A stretch of DNA of 64,000 bases from Nostoc sp. MS1. Its GTDB lineage: Bacteria; Cyanobacteriota; Cyanobacteriia; Cyanobacteriales; Nostocaceae. Positions 43,609 to 53,436 of this stretch are shown piece by piece (positions within the stretch are counted from its first letter, which is position 1; every line of letters starts with the position of its first letter). The DNA is taken from assembly GCF_019976755.1 (NCBI RefSeq), contig NZ_AP023441.1:6693501-6757500 (forward strand), in the 5' to 3' direction. The notes under the pieces were generated by a model that worked only from the letters and a program-made list of their open reading frames with translations, was not told the origin of the DNA and searched no databases. Both the position numbers and the translations under genes were made by a program.

Positions 43609-44382
43609 CTATTTTGATTGAATTGGCAAAATTAAAATTTCTCGTAGGAATAATATTCCTAAGAACCAAGGCTCAAGTAAATAGCGCCGCCACAGCCTTT
43701 TCGGTTCACTAAACAACCTATACAACCACTCCAACCCCATCCTTCCCATCCAACGGGGAGGGGTAGGTATGGCTCCGGCAACATAATCTATACAGGCTCC
43801 GCTCGTCAGAATAGTGTTCGTTTGTATACTTTCAAGATTTTTAACTATCCAATGTTCTTGGCGTGGCATTCCCATACCAACCATTAAAATGTGGGGCTTG
43901 TAAGCATTGATAGCATCTACAGTAGCTTTATTTTCTGGACTATCTGGATTCATATTAAAGTAGCCATGTTTACAAGCAATCTGTAAACCCGGAAATTTTT
44001 GACGCAGAATACTTGCCCCACGCTCAACAACTCCAGGTTTAGAACCTAAATAAAAGATGCGCCAGCCAAGGCTTGCAGCTTCTGCCATCAATGGCCATAC
44101 CCAATCAGCATAGGTAACTCTTTGTTCTCGTTTCATGGGATAGCCTAGAAGTTTGCCAATAAATACTATCGGCATACTATCGATGTGGGTATATTCTGCC
44201 TTCGCATAAAAAGCTCTCATTTTAGGATCATTGTGGAAGAGATAGAGACTATGTAAGTTGTGATTAGCAATAATCCATTTCTGATTTTGTTGAACAGATT
44301 CGGCAATTAAGGCATTCAACTCAGGGATAGAAAGAGCATCCACTTGAACACCAAGAAGTTTATAAGATGATGTACGTTTCAT
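43609..44382 (-). CDS. WecB/TagA/CpsF family glycosyltransferase
   Basis: A protein of about 257 residues of family GT26. ANHNLHSLYLFHND near residue 40, the conserved THIDSMPIVFIGKLLG (catalytic Asp in the T-x-D/IDSxP segment) near 68, FYLGSKPGVVERG near 110, and MVGMGMPRQEHWI near 160. The C-terminus RRYLLEPWFLG probably contacts the membrane. It adds an N-acetyl-hexosaminuronate or similar sugar to a lipid-linked acceptor. The frame opens at 44436 with GTG inside the upstream gene; the ATG at 44382 (MKRTSSYKLLG) is preferred, leaving a 28-bp gap. Confidence 0.9.
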   Translation of the reverse strand: MKRTSSYKLLGVQVDALSIPELNALIAESVQQNQKWIIANHNLHSLYLFHNDPKMRAFYAKAEYTHIDSMPIVFIGKLLGYPMKREQRVTYADWVWPLMAEAASLGWRIFYLGSKPGVVERGASILRQKFPGLQIACKHGYFNMNPDSPENKATVDAINAYKPHILMVGMGMPRQEHWIVKNLESIQTNTILTSGACIDYVAGAIPTPPRWMGRMGLEWLYRLFSEPKRLWRRYLLEPWFLGILFLREILILPIQSK

Positions 44383-44410
44383 AGATGTTTTCTTTACTAG
44401 TGATGACAAA

Positions 44411-45637
44411 TTAATGAATGTGCGATCGCATTCCACCCAAGTTAGCTGATCGCTGTTTTTCTAAAATTTTTTCTGCACCTGCAATTAAGTGTTCTACCCT
44501 AGCAGTCCAACTGTGATTTTTGACTATCTCCATCCGAGCTAATCGCCCCATTTCTGGGAGTGCTGCTCTTTTTTCATAAGCTTCCGATAAAGTACTTTTT
44601 AAATCATTTACATCACCTGAATTAAAGAGAAAACCTGTTTGGCGATCGCTAATTAACCTCTGAGCATCTTCAAAAGCTGAGGCTATAACTGGCTTTGCCA
44701 TTGCCATGTATTCATACAGTTTCATAGGCGAGAGATACATCTTGCCCATTTGTAATTGCACCTGACCAGAGTAACCAACATCAAATCCAGCAATATATTG
44801 AGGAATATCTTGCCAAGGAACTCTACCCAAAAAAGCTACATGAGACTCAATACCTAATTCTTGACTCTGCTTCTTCCATTCCGCCTCCATTGCTCCATCA
44901 CCAACTATTACCAAGGAGATATCTAAACCTTCCCTACGTAGTTCGGCTATCGCTGTTAATAAAAAATCCAACCCAGCCCAAGCATATAAACTACCAATAA
45001 AACCTACAGTAAAATCAGAAAATAATCTTTTTTCTAAATGCAAATCAGGATTAATAAAATCAACATCCACACCATTCGGAACTAAAACTATTTTTTCTCT
45101 AGCAACTCCATAATCTCGCACTAAAATTTCTTTTAAAGTTTCACTTACACAAGCCAAAACATCACATTTTTGATATGCTTTAATTTCTATCCATTTAGCT
45201 AAACCATCTAATACCAAAGCTTTCCTTTCCGCCTTTGCTTCATAAAAAAGTAAAGCTTCAGCTTGTAAAATCCAAGGTATACCTTGACGCTGAAATATCC
45301 AGCCTAAACATTGTAAAGTTGCGGCATATTCATACACCCAATCCACTTGATTTTTCAATTCTTGGTAACTTCGCCAAGAGTTCATCAACCCTAGACCAAT
45401 CCGCATAAAATCTACTATCAAGGTGCGGAGAAATCCTTTGCTAATGGCTTCTCCAGAACCACGCGCCGACCATTTTTGCGAAACTCTATCCCCTACGATA
45501 AATGTTTCTACATTCCAACCCAAGGTTTTAAAACCTTTGATAATTCCTAAAACACGGGAACGAGGCCCAGACATTTCTGCGTCGGGACGGGTGGAAATTC
45601 GGGGTGCGGCTGCTAAGAAACCAAGTTTGCGCTCCAT
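44411..45637 (-). CDS. Glycosyltransferase family 4
   Basis: A 408-residue GT-B enzyme. The N-terminal acceptor domain begins KLGFLAAAPRIST and contains a long helical section. The C-terminal nucleotide-sugar domain has TVGFIGSLYAWAG (~215), LVIVGDGAMEAEW (~250) and the E-x7-E-type segment SPMKLYEYMAMAKPVIAS (~310). The ATG directly abuts the stop of the preceding GT2 gene, so translation is probably coupled. The sugar and linkage are unknown. One step of repeat-unit assembly in the cytoplasm. Confidence 0.9.
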   Translation of the reverse strand: MERKLGFLAAAPRISTRPDAEMSGPRSRVLGIIKGFKTLGWNVETFIVGDRVSQKWSARGSGEAISKGFLRTLIVDFMRIGLGLMNSWRSYQELKNQVDWVYEYAATLQCLGWIFQRQGIPWILQAEALLFYEAKAERKALVLDGLAKWIEIKAYQKCDVLACVSETLKEILVRDYGVAREKIVLVPNGVDVDFINPDLHLEKRLFSDFTVGFIGSLYAWAGLDFLLTAIAELRREGLDISLVIVGDGAMEAEWKKQSQELGIESHVAFLGRVPWQDIPQYIAGFDVGYSGQVQLQMGKMYLSPMKLYEYMAMAKPVIASAFEDAQRLISDRQTGFLFNSGDVNDLKSTLSEAYEKRAALPEMGRLARMEIVKNHSWTARVEHLIAGAEKILEKQRSANLGGMRSHIH

Positions 45638-46513
45638 TTAGGCAATGTCCTCCGCAAATGTGGGAGAAGCTGCCAAGTTTTTATAACCAACAATGGCACG
45701 GAGATAAGGTAGACACCAGTAAATTATCCAGAAAAAACCAGAATGGCGACGACAAAATTCAGTCCAAGGCTTGAGCGGAAATGCTTTGATTTGGACTGCC
45801 TTTTTCAAGCGTTCGGTAACAGGTAATTTTGGATCTACCCAGCTATTGCGGATGGAGTTTTTACTACAAGTACCAATATATCCGGGTGCAACCCATACAG
45901 AACAACCATTTTTTCTTGCTCTTAATCCATAATCTAGGTCGCCTAGACTATGAATAAATGCTCCATCAATATTGCCTACTTTGTTCACAACTGCACGCGG
46001 AATTAGCACGCAGTTACCAAACATAGTGTCGCATTCTTGAAGAACTTCAGTTGCACCGAAAAATTCGTATTTATTAGAATACCATTTATTAGATTTAACT
46101 GCGCCACCGTAAGAAGCTTTTCCTGTAACTATGTCTTTAGTTGTACCTACTAAGATAGATTTTTCTTCACCATTCGTTGCTAATTCTTGATGCAGTTTTA
46201 ACAGACGTTCTATAGTATCTGATTCGAGGATGGTATCGTCATTTAACCAAAGATAATAGTCATAATCTTTCTGCATAGCGGCTGCAAATGCTAGTCTCAT
46301 TCCTCCTACCCAAAAGAGATTGCCGTCTCCTGGAAGAATCTGGACTTGAGGATAGGCTGATTTCACAGCTTTTAACGTACCATCAGAACTACCATCATCG
46401 GTTAAGTAAACGTCAAAAGGTTGAGTTTGTTGATATAAGGCACGTAGACAATTTAAAGTTGTCTCGCGCCTATTAAAACAAGTCATGATTACAGCTATTT
46501 GTGGTTGTTCCAT
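45638..46513 (-). CDS. Glycosyltransferase family 2 (rhamnosyltransferase-like)
   Basis: A 291-residue GT-A enzyme: IAVIMTCFNRRETTLNCLRAL at the N-terminus, YLTDDGSSDGT near residue 36, the DxD-type motif in WLNDDTILE near 91, and GDLDYGLRARKNG near 195. The C-terminus (PLKPWTEFCRRHSG, IIYWCLPYLRAIVG) probably lies on the membrane. It fits the WcaA/rhamnosyltransferase subgroup. It is separated by 15 bp from the upstream GT gene and by no bases from the downstream GT4 gene. Confidence 0.9.
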   Translation of the reverse strand: MEQPQIAVIMTCFNRRETTLNCLRALYQQTQPFDVYLTDDGSSDGTLKAVKSAYPQVQILPGDGNLFWVGGMRLAFAAAMQKDYDYYLWLNDDTILESDTIERLLKLHQELATNGEEKSILVGTTKDIVTGKASYGGAVKSNKWYSNKYEFFGATEVLQECDTMFGNCVLIPRAVVNKVGNIDGAFIHSLGDLDYGLRARKNGCSVWVAPGYIGTCSKNSIRNSWVDPKLPVTERLKKAVQIKAFPLKPWTEFCRRHSGFFWIIYWCLPYLRAIVGYKNLAASPTFAEDIA

Positions 46514-46528
46514 TGGTTACTCCTAGAT

Positions 46529-47509
46529 TTATAAAGAAAACTTATCCTGAAAATCTTGCCAACTAAGTTTATATAAATCTGCTGTTTTTATATACCGAGA
46601 TTGAATCCCATCATATGCAGCAAAGAATTTTTCTCGCATCACCTCTGGCTCAATCTTTTTTCCTCCTTCTTGTGCAATAAGATTGGTGATATAAGTACAA
46701 TAAGCTAACCGCCACTCATTCATTTTCTTGAGTGTATGTTCACGAATATCTTGAGGATTAGGTGCTAATTGTTTGAAAGTCTGTACTGCTTCGGCAACTT
46801 TCTCTGCATCTGGGGGAACAATGATGGAATTTTCTGGAGTAAAAAATTCATCTCGTCCGCCCTTACTAGGAGTGCTGACAACAGGAATCCCACACAATAA
46901 ATATTCACTAGAGGCGAGATTTGCACCTTCGACTGCGGAAAGAATTAAACCAACATAAGCTTGGTTATACTTTTTGGCTAACTCTGTACGTGGTATAAAC
47001 TCTCTGTTAAAGTCCGCATGTTGCAATTCTGGGCAGTAAATATGTAAGTCACCGCCATAGGATACAACCATCAATTTTTCTATATTTTTGGCTAACCACA
47101 GGCGCTTGGATGAGTTCAGTTGTGCTGTATAAATAGCGTCGTAAATTTTCGGCTGGTTAATAATTTTATACAGGTGTTCATTTATATAAAAATTTTGGTT
47201 GAAATGCCCTCCCCGAACGAAAAACCGTTTTCGTAATTGTTCTTCGTCTAGTGCATTCACCATTAAATGATGGGTTCTTCCTTCTAAGCTATGTAAAGTT
47301 GCTTTGATTTTTCTCAGCAACATTTGTTTAGGTGTGGCACACCAGCCTGGGATATGTTCTATAACGTGTTTAGGACGGAACCATTTCGGTAAAGGTTGAT
47401 ATGTAACTTTTTTTTGTTCATATACCAAGCCACCAAAGAAAGGATAGCTTCCTAAAAAGGAAACAATCAATGGCTGAACGCTAAAAATATAAAAACCGTG
47501 GAATAACAT
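46529..47509 (-). CDS. GT-B-type glycosyltransferase
   Basis: A 326-residue protein. The first ~170 residues are not recognised (start MLFHGFYIFSVQPLIVSF). The C-terminal half reads YNQAYVGLILSAVEGANLASSEYLLCGIPVVSTPSKGGRDEFF with an ENSIIVPPD end, the usual donor-site pattern of glycosyltransferases related to GT4. It lacks the typical Rossmann GxGG start of the acceptor domain. The gene lies 21 bp after its upstream neighbour within the cluster. Function in repeat-unit synthesis is inferred from context. Confidence 0.75.
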   Translation of the reverse strand: MLFHGFYIFSVQPLIVSFLGSYPFFGGLVYEQKKVTYQPLPKWFRPKHVIEHIPGWCATPKQMLLRKIKATLHSLEGRTHHLMVNALDEEQLRKRFFVRGGHFNQNFYINEHLYKIINQPKIYDAIYTAQLNSSKRLWLAKNIEKLMVVSYGGDLHIYCPELQHADFNREFIPRTELAKKYNQAYVGLILSAVEGANLASSEYLLCGIPVVSTPSKGGRDEFFTPENSIIVPPDAEKVAEAVQTFKQLAPNPQDIREHTLKKMNEWRLAYCTYITNLIAQEGGKKIEPEVMREKFFAAYDGIQSRYIKTADLYKLSWQDFQDKFSL

Positions 47510-47530
47510 CTAAATATTACCTTGACTATT

Positions 47531-48547
47531 TTAAAAGTTACCGATTTTTTCCATCCAATTACTAACTTGAATATTTAAGTTAAATACGCGGAGCTTTTGC
47601 TCTATTTTTCTCACGGTTAACATATATCGGTGCATAACAGATGTGCGTGGCATTTTATATCTGACCACTCCTTCACATAACCATTGATATTTATCTGATT
47701 TGAGGTTAAAGTTTTTGAGCCTTTTGATTTGTGCATTCCAGTCTTTATAAAAAAATAAATTGAAATAATGGATTGATACTATGTCATTCCAAGCCTTCAG
47801 CCTTGCAGATGGAGACAGGCGATTATGTAAAGGTAAGGGATAACTATAAGCTGGAGAAAAATGAGAGATATTTTCTGCTAAAGAGCATAATGTTACAGAT
47901 AAAACTGATTGTTCTACAAAATAAATACCTTGAGGTGGGGTAATATCTAGGTGCATTACCTTCTCAAAGTTTTGTTTCCAAGCAGTGAATATACCTGCAC
48001 TTCTTCTCACAGCAATTAAGCCAGAGTTCCAATAGGCTCTAATTTTTTTATTACCAATTGGTGTGTTCACAAATAACTCTCGTTTTACACCAAGCACTTC
48101 ATACAGTTTTTGCCAGTACCATTCTTGCGAATCTTGTGAACCTGTAGAACCAATTCCTTGTCCATATTCAGGACGCATCCGCACATTACAACCTGCTGGT
48201 AATATAAATTCTGTTGGTTCTGCAAAAAAGCATTTATCACTATCGAGAAAAACTAATATTTCTGCATCAATATTTTGTTCTGCATAGGCACAAACTAAGG
48301 GTTTATTAGCTAAATAGTATTCATGAAACTCTGTATTGATGGGAATTTGTTGGTGAATAACATTTAAGGCAGTGAAGGCTTCTTGAGTTTGTTTAGATAT
48401 AGGTTCACCAACTCTAGGATGAAAGCTATAGATAGGTGTGTCTTTTAAATTGCCGCAGAATTTACGAATACTTTCTGACAACATTAATGATTGACCTTCT
48501 AAACGTCCAGGTTCGGTACAAATTACAAAAGCTAAGGGGATTGTCAT
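47531..48547 (-). CDS. GT-A-like glycosyltransferase, poorly classified
   Basis: A 338-residue soluble protein. It starts IPLAFVICTEPGRLEGQSLMLSESI, has ILVFLDSDKCFFAEPTEF near residue 95 (DxD-like metal site), and AYWNSGLIAVRRSAGIF near 172. These features resemble GT8-like or nucleotide-diphospho-sugar transferases. The C-terminal ~60 residues are basic and may bind membrane. Spacing of 16 and 21 bp to neighbours shows it is in the same operon. Donor unknown. Confidence 0.7.
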   Translation of the reverse strand: MTIPLAFVICTEPGRLEGQSLMLSESIRKFCGNLKDTPIYSFHPRVGEPISKQTQEAFTALNVIHQQIPINTEFHEYYLANKPLVCAYAEQNIDAEILVFLDSDKCFFAEPTEFILPAGCNVRMRPEYGQGIGSTGSQDSQEWYWQKLYEVLGVKRELFVNTPIGNKKIRAYWNSGLIAVRRSAGIFTAWKQNFEKVMHLDITPPQGIYFVEQSVLSVTLCSLAENISHFSPAYSYPLPLHNRLSPSARLKAWNDIVSIHYFNLFFYKDWNAQIKRLKNFNLKSDKYQWLCEGVVRYKMPRTSVMHRYMLTVRKIEQKLRVFNLNIQVSNWMEKIGNF

Positions 48548-48563
48548 AGGATTTTTTATATAA

Positions 48564-49835
48564 TTAAGTATTAACTAAAGATTTATTGTGTATATTTATT
48601 ACTTCTTGAAATAAGCCTGAGTAACGGTGAGCTTGTAGTTCTAAGGTGAACTCTCGCTCTGCTTTCTCACGCGCATAGAATGATAGTTTTTGTAGTCTTT
48701 GTTCATCTTCTAGAACCCAAGCAATTCCTTTGGCAAAATCATCAACTTTGTAAGGTTGAGCCAAATAACCGTTCAGTTGATGGTCAATAATATCTTTGAG
48801 TCCAGTGGCGTTAAATGCTACGACTGGAGTTCCACAAGCTAGTGCTTCGGAAGCTGTCTGTCCAAAAGACTCTTGCAGAGATGGTACTAGCATGACATCG
48901 GCTGCTGAATAGGCTGTTGTTAGGGATATATCATCGTTGAAGTAGCCTAAATAGTGGGTTTTAAAGCCTAAATCTGGTGGATTTTCAGGTTTAGTTGCAC
49001 CAAAGATTACTACTTCTATGTCATCTTTTTGACCAGTCTGACTCAACTGTTGTAAAGCTGGTTGTAATAGGTGAAAGCCTTTATTGATATCGCTTGTGGC
49101 TTGAATTGCACCAAAGAGGATCAGCTTTTTATCTTGGGGTAGGTTGTGTATTTCCCGCGCAAAATGTTGATTGATGGGACGATATCTGTGGGTATCCAAA
49201 CCGTGAGGGATAACTTCGATGCGTCTATCTCTAAATAACGAACTAGAACGAGCTACCTGTGCTAACCAATGACTGGGTGACACTAAGGTGATATGTAAAT
49301 TTTTCCAAGCTTTGGATTTACGTTGCCATACCCAGCGTGATAAATCTTTTTCTTGATGACTTTGCAATTGGGGACAAGCTCCACAGGCAACTTGATAGCG
49401 ATCGCATTCTCCAGTAACGTGACATCCTCCCGTAAATCCCCACATATCATGGAGAGTCCACACTAGCGGCTGCTTCAGTTTGGCAAAGGTTTCTATTTGC
49501 ATGAAAGCAGCACTTACCCAGTGCAAATTAATTACATCTGGGTTAATCTTGGCAACTTGAGGCGTAATGTTATCTGGTAGCCATTGAATAAAAAATGGTG
49601 TATTTTTCCTTTGACGATAAAATTTCAAAGGTAAAGCTTCAAAGGTCAACTTAGCCTTAGCAATACCTTGAAATAATCTAATATTTGGGGCAATTACTGT
49701 TTGATCATGGCTATATTTTTCCTGAACTAGCATCAGCGATTCTAGCCCTATATCTTGTAAACCTGTATGCAGACGATATGCAGCTCTCGCTGCACCACCG
49801 CCAACATCATTTGTACTCAGATGCAGGATTTTCAT
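48564..49835 (-). CDS. Glycosyltransferase family 4
   Basis: A 423-residue GT-B enzyme starting MKILHLSTNDVGGGAARAAYRL. HDMWGFTGGCH lies near residue 128, with a cysteine-rich CDRYQVACGACPQL segment after it. The donor-domain motif ADVMLVPSLQESFGQTASEALACGTPVVAF lies near 315. The HDMW-CH-C-CxxC arrangement is common in GT4 enzymes that make colanic-acid-type polymers. It lies 2 bp after the polymerase gene and is thus tightly coupled. Confidence 0.9.
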   Translation of the reverse strand: MKILHLSTNDVGGGAARAAYRLHTGLQDIGLESLMLVQEKYSHDQTVIAPNIRLFQGIAKAKLTFEALPLKFYRQRKNTPFFIQWLPDNITPQVAKINPDVINLHWVSAAFMQIETFAKLKQPLVWTLHDMWGFTGGCHVTGECDRYQVACGACPQLQSHQEKDLSRWVWQRKSKAWKNLHITLVSPSHWLAQVARSSSLFRDRRIEVIPHGLDTHRYRPINQHFAREIHNLPQDKKLILFGAIQATSDINKGFHLLQPALQQLSQTGQKDDIEVVIFGATKPENPPDLGFKTHYLGYFNDDISLTTAYSAADVMLVPSLQESFGQTASEALACGTPVVAFNATGLKDIIDHQLNGYLAQPYKVDDFAKGIAWVLEDEQRLQKLSFYAREKAEREFTLELQAHRYSGLFQEVINIHNKSLVNT

Positions 49836-49837
49836 TT

Positions 49838-51103
49838 CTAGGTACTAAAAGTATTTTGTACTGTGATTAAAGTTAATTTATCAGTGCTAACCTGACGATT
49901 TCGTTGATACTCCATAGTTAGGGTTAAAGCAGTTGTGACATACATCAACCAATTCCAACTAGGAGTTAACAATCTCGCTTCTGTAAAGTTGAGGATGATA
50001 ATGATGATTAACATCTGCACAGGCCAATAATCTTCCGGTTTTTTAGCTAAGTAAGTAATTCGGCTTAACGCCATAAAAAGACATCTCATAAAACCAGCCG
50101 CAAAAACTAAAAAACCAAAAAAGCCTAAATCCAACAATAAATCTAAAAATCCATTATGAGAATTACTCGCCCATTCAAAAGTAACTCTAAGGTTAATTGC
50201 AGCTGCACTATTCCAAAACCCATAGTATCCATAACCAAACCAAGGTCTTTCCCAAACTTTAGAAATTACTCCTTCCCACAAGTCAGAACGTCCATTTAAA
50301 GTTAGGTCTTTCCCTGAAGTACCAACTAAAGTTTCTACGTTATTCATCAGTAGTAGAGAAAAACAGATGAGTAACATTAAACCCAAACTCATCATAATTA
50401 TTTGGAGTTTATAGTTAGTCTTTTTCAAGAACTGATAGAAAGGTAAAAGTAAGACCATCGTTAAAACAATCGTTAATGATGTGGTGGAGCGGGAAAGAAT
50501 AATTAAACATATAGATGTGCCACATAATAACCACATCAACCAACGATAGCGATTAATGCTAAGACCCAAGTGTAGAAATACTCCTGTACTCCAAGCCATC
50601 ATGTATCCCAATTCATTTTTATGCCCATAAATCCCCGTCCACATTCCCTCCAGTTCTGGTGCTTTGTGAATATAATCTGGCGAAAAGGTAGAAAAGATCA
50701 TAGATAATGATGCGCCTAAACCAAGCGCTAAAGCTATAAACCGCATTTGCTCCTTTAAGGTAAAGCGCAATGCTAGATATATAGCGATTAAATATATTCT
50801 GATCAAACCTCTTGCATAAGTAAGTCCATTTCTTAAGTCTTCCGACCAGAGCATGGAAAATAAGACTATTGCCAATAACAAAAACTGTAAAGGATTTCGG
50901 GTTACTACATATAAGAAACTTTTCCAATAAATCAGGCTTAAATAAAATAAAATTAAATAAGAAATTATATTCAATAATGTATCTACTTTATCCCCACCAA
51001 TAGGAGACATAGAGATTTCTTGTGCGGGTTTGATTGTTAATACCCCCGCCGATACTAAAATTAAAAAGATTGCTATTAATGTTTCTTTTGTTTTTGCGCT
51101 CAT
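49838..51103 (-). CDS. O-antigen ligase/polymerase (Wzy-like), copy 1
   Basis: A 421-residue membrane protein with ten to twelve helices. The periplasmic loop contains SGKDLTLNGRSDLWEGVI, RPWFGYGYYGFW and ASNSHNGFLDLLLDLG. The G-R-x-x-x-W and N/H-N-x-x-L elements are the Wzy_C/O-antigen ligase signature. It likely polymerises repeat units exported by the flippase in the same cluster. It lies 16 bp after the GT gene upstream. Confidence 0.87.
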   Translation of the reverse strand: MSAKTKETLIAIFLILVSAGVLTIKPAQEISMSPIGGDKVDTLLNIISYLILFYLSLIYWKSFLYVVTRNPLQFLLLAIVLFSMLWSEDLRNGLTYARGLIRIYLIAIYLALRFTLKEQMRFIALALGLGASLSMIFSTFSPDYIHKAPELEGMWTGIYGHKNELGYMMAWSTGVFLHLGLSINRYRWLMWLLCGTSICLIILSRSTTSLTIVLTMVLLLPFYQFLKKTNYKLQIIMMSLGLMLLICFSLLLMNNVETLVGTSGKDLTLNGRSDLWEGVISKVWERPWFGYGYYGFWNSAAAINLRVTFEWASNSHNGFLDLLLDLGFFGFLVFAAGFMRCLFMALSRITYLAKKPEDYWPVQMLIIIIILNFTEARLLTPSWNWLMYVTTALTLTMEYQRNRQVSTDKLTLITVQNTFST

Positions 51104-51119
51104 TGGTCAGTTATTAAGG

Positions 51120-52049
51120 TTATAAATTAATTAGCTTTGCATAATTCCATCTTTTTTTAACTTCTTCCTTCAAAACATCGATAATTTTGGCTTGGTAAAC
51201 AGTTTTTTGGGTAAAAATATCTGCTTCTACGTTACGCACAATATATGGTGGATGCTTTAAAGGAAATTCCATCGCTTGGGTTGGCACATTGATAAAAGAA
51301 AAGTCTTGCTGAGAATCAAAATGCGTAGAATCAGCACCAACACCAACATTAGAAACTAAATTAACGTTGGGAGTAATATTTAAGCTTCCCTGCATCCAAC
51401 AAGCAAAAGTCCATTGATAATCCCAAGTGATCCCTGTAGGATTATCATAAATAGTTTGTAGTTTTCTTTGCCAATAACTTACTGCTTTGGGGTCTATGAG
51501 GATGTCTCGTAAAAGATTTTCTGCTTTTACTTGTTTCCAGAGTTTGATATACAAATCATAATGTTGCCAAGCGCGTCTCCAAGTAGCCCAACCCCAGCAG
51601 TGACTATAACGCGAGAAGTAATAACTATAATTTGTGCGTTTGTGTTGAGGTTGGATATTTTGGGCAGAAATACTAGCAACTCTAGTATCATCTTGATACT
51701 TTTCTAGTAATTCTTCACAAAATCTGAAAAAGCTGGGATGGGGTATACAATCATCTTCTAGAATGATGGTTTTTTCTACATTACTAAATACCCAATCTAA
51801 ACCACTAGAAACTCTGACTGCACAGCCTAGATTAATATCTGAATAATTTTTGATAACTTCGCAATCCCAATCTACCCTATTAATGATTGCTCGTGTGGCG
51901 GCACATTTTTCTGCCTCATCTTCACGGTCATGGCGTGGGCCATCAGCAATCACGAAAAGTTGTTTCGGTTTAGCTTGGCGAATAGCTTGAAAAACTTTTT
52001 CTGTTGTCTGCGGTCGTTTAAAAATAATTAAAGTTATTGGTACATTCAT
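51120..52049 (-). CDS. GT2-like glycosyltransferase (HlpA-type)
   Basis: A 309-residue GT-A protein: VPITLIIFKRPQTTEKVFQAI at the start, LFVIADGPRHDREDE near residue 30, TIILEDDCIPHPSFFRF near 94 (metal-binding EDD), and RYSHCWGWATWRRAW near 145. The HCWGWATWRRAW stretch is typical of proteins often labelled hemolytic protein HlpA-like, which are glycosyltransferases. It lies 6 bp after the flippase gene. Sugar specificity unknown. Confidence 0.85.
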   Translation of the reverse strand: MNVPITLIIFKRPQTTEKVFQAIRQAKPKQLFVIADGPRHDREDEAEKCAATRAIINRVDWDCEVIKNYSDINLGCAVRVSSGLDWVFSNVEKTIILEDDCIPHPSFFRFCEELLEKYQDDTRVASISAQNIQPQHKRTNYSYYFSRYSHCWGWATWRRAWQHYDLYIKLWKQVKAENLLRDILIDPKAVSYWQRKLQTIYDNPTGITWDYQWTFACWMQGSLNITPNVNLVSNVGVGADSTHFDSQQDFSFINVPTQAMEFPLKHPPYIVRNVEADIFTQKTVYQAKIIDVLKEEVKKRWNYAKLINL

Positions 52050-52055
52050 AATTAT

Positions 52056-53378
52056 TTAATATTTATAAAAAGGAATAAGAGATTGAATCTGGATTTTAAA
52101 TAATTTTTGCGTTCTTCTATCAAAAGCGTTGCAGAAAAAGGCAGCCGCAGCTTGGGATATAATTGTGGCGATCGCCGCACCAAGTCCTGCATACTGAGGA
52201 ATCAGTAGGTAGTTGAGGATGATGTTTAAAATCGCGCCAAATACTGTCTTACCAAGAGAGACATGATTTAACCCTTCAGCAATAAACCAAGGCGACGATG
52301 CAAAACCCATGAACACAAATATAGAAGTCCATATATGTACGGCTAATATTGTTCCTGCTTCTGCATAGTCACTACCAAACATCGCCGTGATTATCCCGTC
52401 TGAGAGGAAAGTCATCGGCACAGCGATCGCTAAAGCTATACAATTTAATAGCTGGAATAATTGCCTGATACGTTGGTAGTAAATTCCTTCCGAATTATCC
52501 TTAGCAGCATATATTGCTGGGGCCACAGAAGAAACGATCGCGGCTGGGATAAAGTACCAAAGTTCTGAGACTCGCACAGCCGCAGAATACACTCCCACTT
52601 CTTTATCGCCAATCATTTGACCTATCATAATTTGGTCAATTTTCATAAAAATCATGATGGCGAAGCCGGAGAAAATTAAAGGTAAACTCTCTTTGAGCAG
52701 GGTTTTGGCAACAGAAGAACTCCACCGCCATAACCAAAATGAATTACCTTTCACTTGGTAAGCGATCGCTAAACCAATAGCAATCATGGCTAATTCGGCC
52801 ACAGTCGCCCAAGCAAAGGCTAACAATGGGGCTTTGATGAGAATCAATCCAACTTTTAATAGGCTATTGAGTAGGAAGGCTATATTTTTAGCAATGACAG
52901 TATATTTGGCTTGTACCTGCGATTGAAACCACAACTCAATCGCTTCCGCCGCCCTGAAAATTCCCGATACAGCTAAGATAGCCACCAGCGCTATCTTCAG
53001 AAAATCGCGTTCACCTAAGAAGACTGTGCTGCCAATGGCGAGGATGACAGAGGCTATTCCACCCAAAAATTTTAACCAGAATGTGGTTCCTAAAATCTCC
53101 TCTTTGTTGGATGATTCACGCACCACATGGCGAACTACAACCTCGTCCAACCCCAAAGTCAGGATAGGGGTAAAGAGAGTGACAAAGGCCAGGGCGTAGT
53201 TAAACAGCCCATACTGTTGTACACCTAGATAACGAGCTATCCATACTCCTACAACTAAGCTAATACCCATACGTAGGATGCGATCGGCAAATAGCCAACC
53301 AGTATTAGCAACAACTGCCCGCAGCCCCGAACGAGATTTTAATTTTGATAAGTTGGACAGCCTTAATCTATTTAGCAT
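52056..53378 (-). CDS. Wzx-type oligosaccharide flippase
   Basis: A 440-residue MOP-superfamily transporter with about twelve membrane helices. It begins with GWLFADRILRMGISLVVGVWIARYLG, the classic Wzx start, followed by FTPILTLGLDEVVVRHV. It moves lipid-linked repeat units across the plasma membrane for the polymerase encoded two genes on. The spacing is 58 bp from the GT2 gene upstream and 6 bp to the next gene. Confidence 0.92.
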   Translation of the reverse strand: MLNRLRLSNLSKLKSRSGLRAVVANTGWLFADRILRMGISLVVGVWIARYLGVQQYGLFNYALAFVTLFTPILTLGLDEVVVRHVVRESSNKEEILGTTFWLKFLGGIASVILAIGSTVFLGERDFLKIALVAILAVSGIFRAAEAIELWFQSQVQAKYTVIAKNIAFLLNSLLKVGLILIKAPLLAFAWATVAELAMIAIGLAIAYQVKGNSFWLWRWSSSVAKTLLKESLPLIFSGFAIMIFMKIDQIMIGQMIGDKEVGVYSAAVRVSELWYFIPAAIVSSVAPAIYAAKDNSEGIYYQRIRQLFQLLNCIALAIAVPMTFLSDGIITAMFGSDYAEAGTILAVHIWTSIFVFMGFASSPWFIAEGLNHVSLGKTVFGAILNIILNYLLIPQYAGLGAAIATIISQAAAAFFCNAFDRRTQKLFKIQIQSLIPFYKY

Positions 53379-53436
53379 CGTCTTACTAGGTTTTTTGATA
53401 ATTCTTGCAATTGATAGAGTTCTATTTTTGGCATAG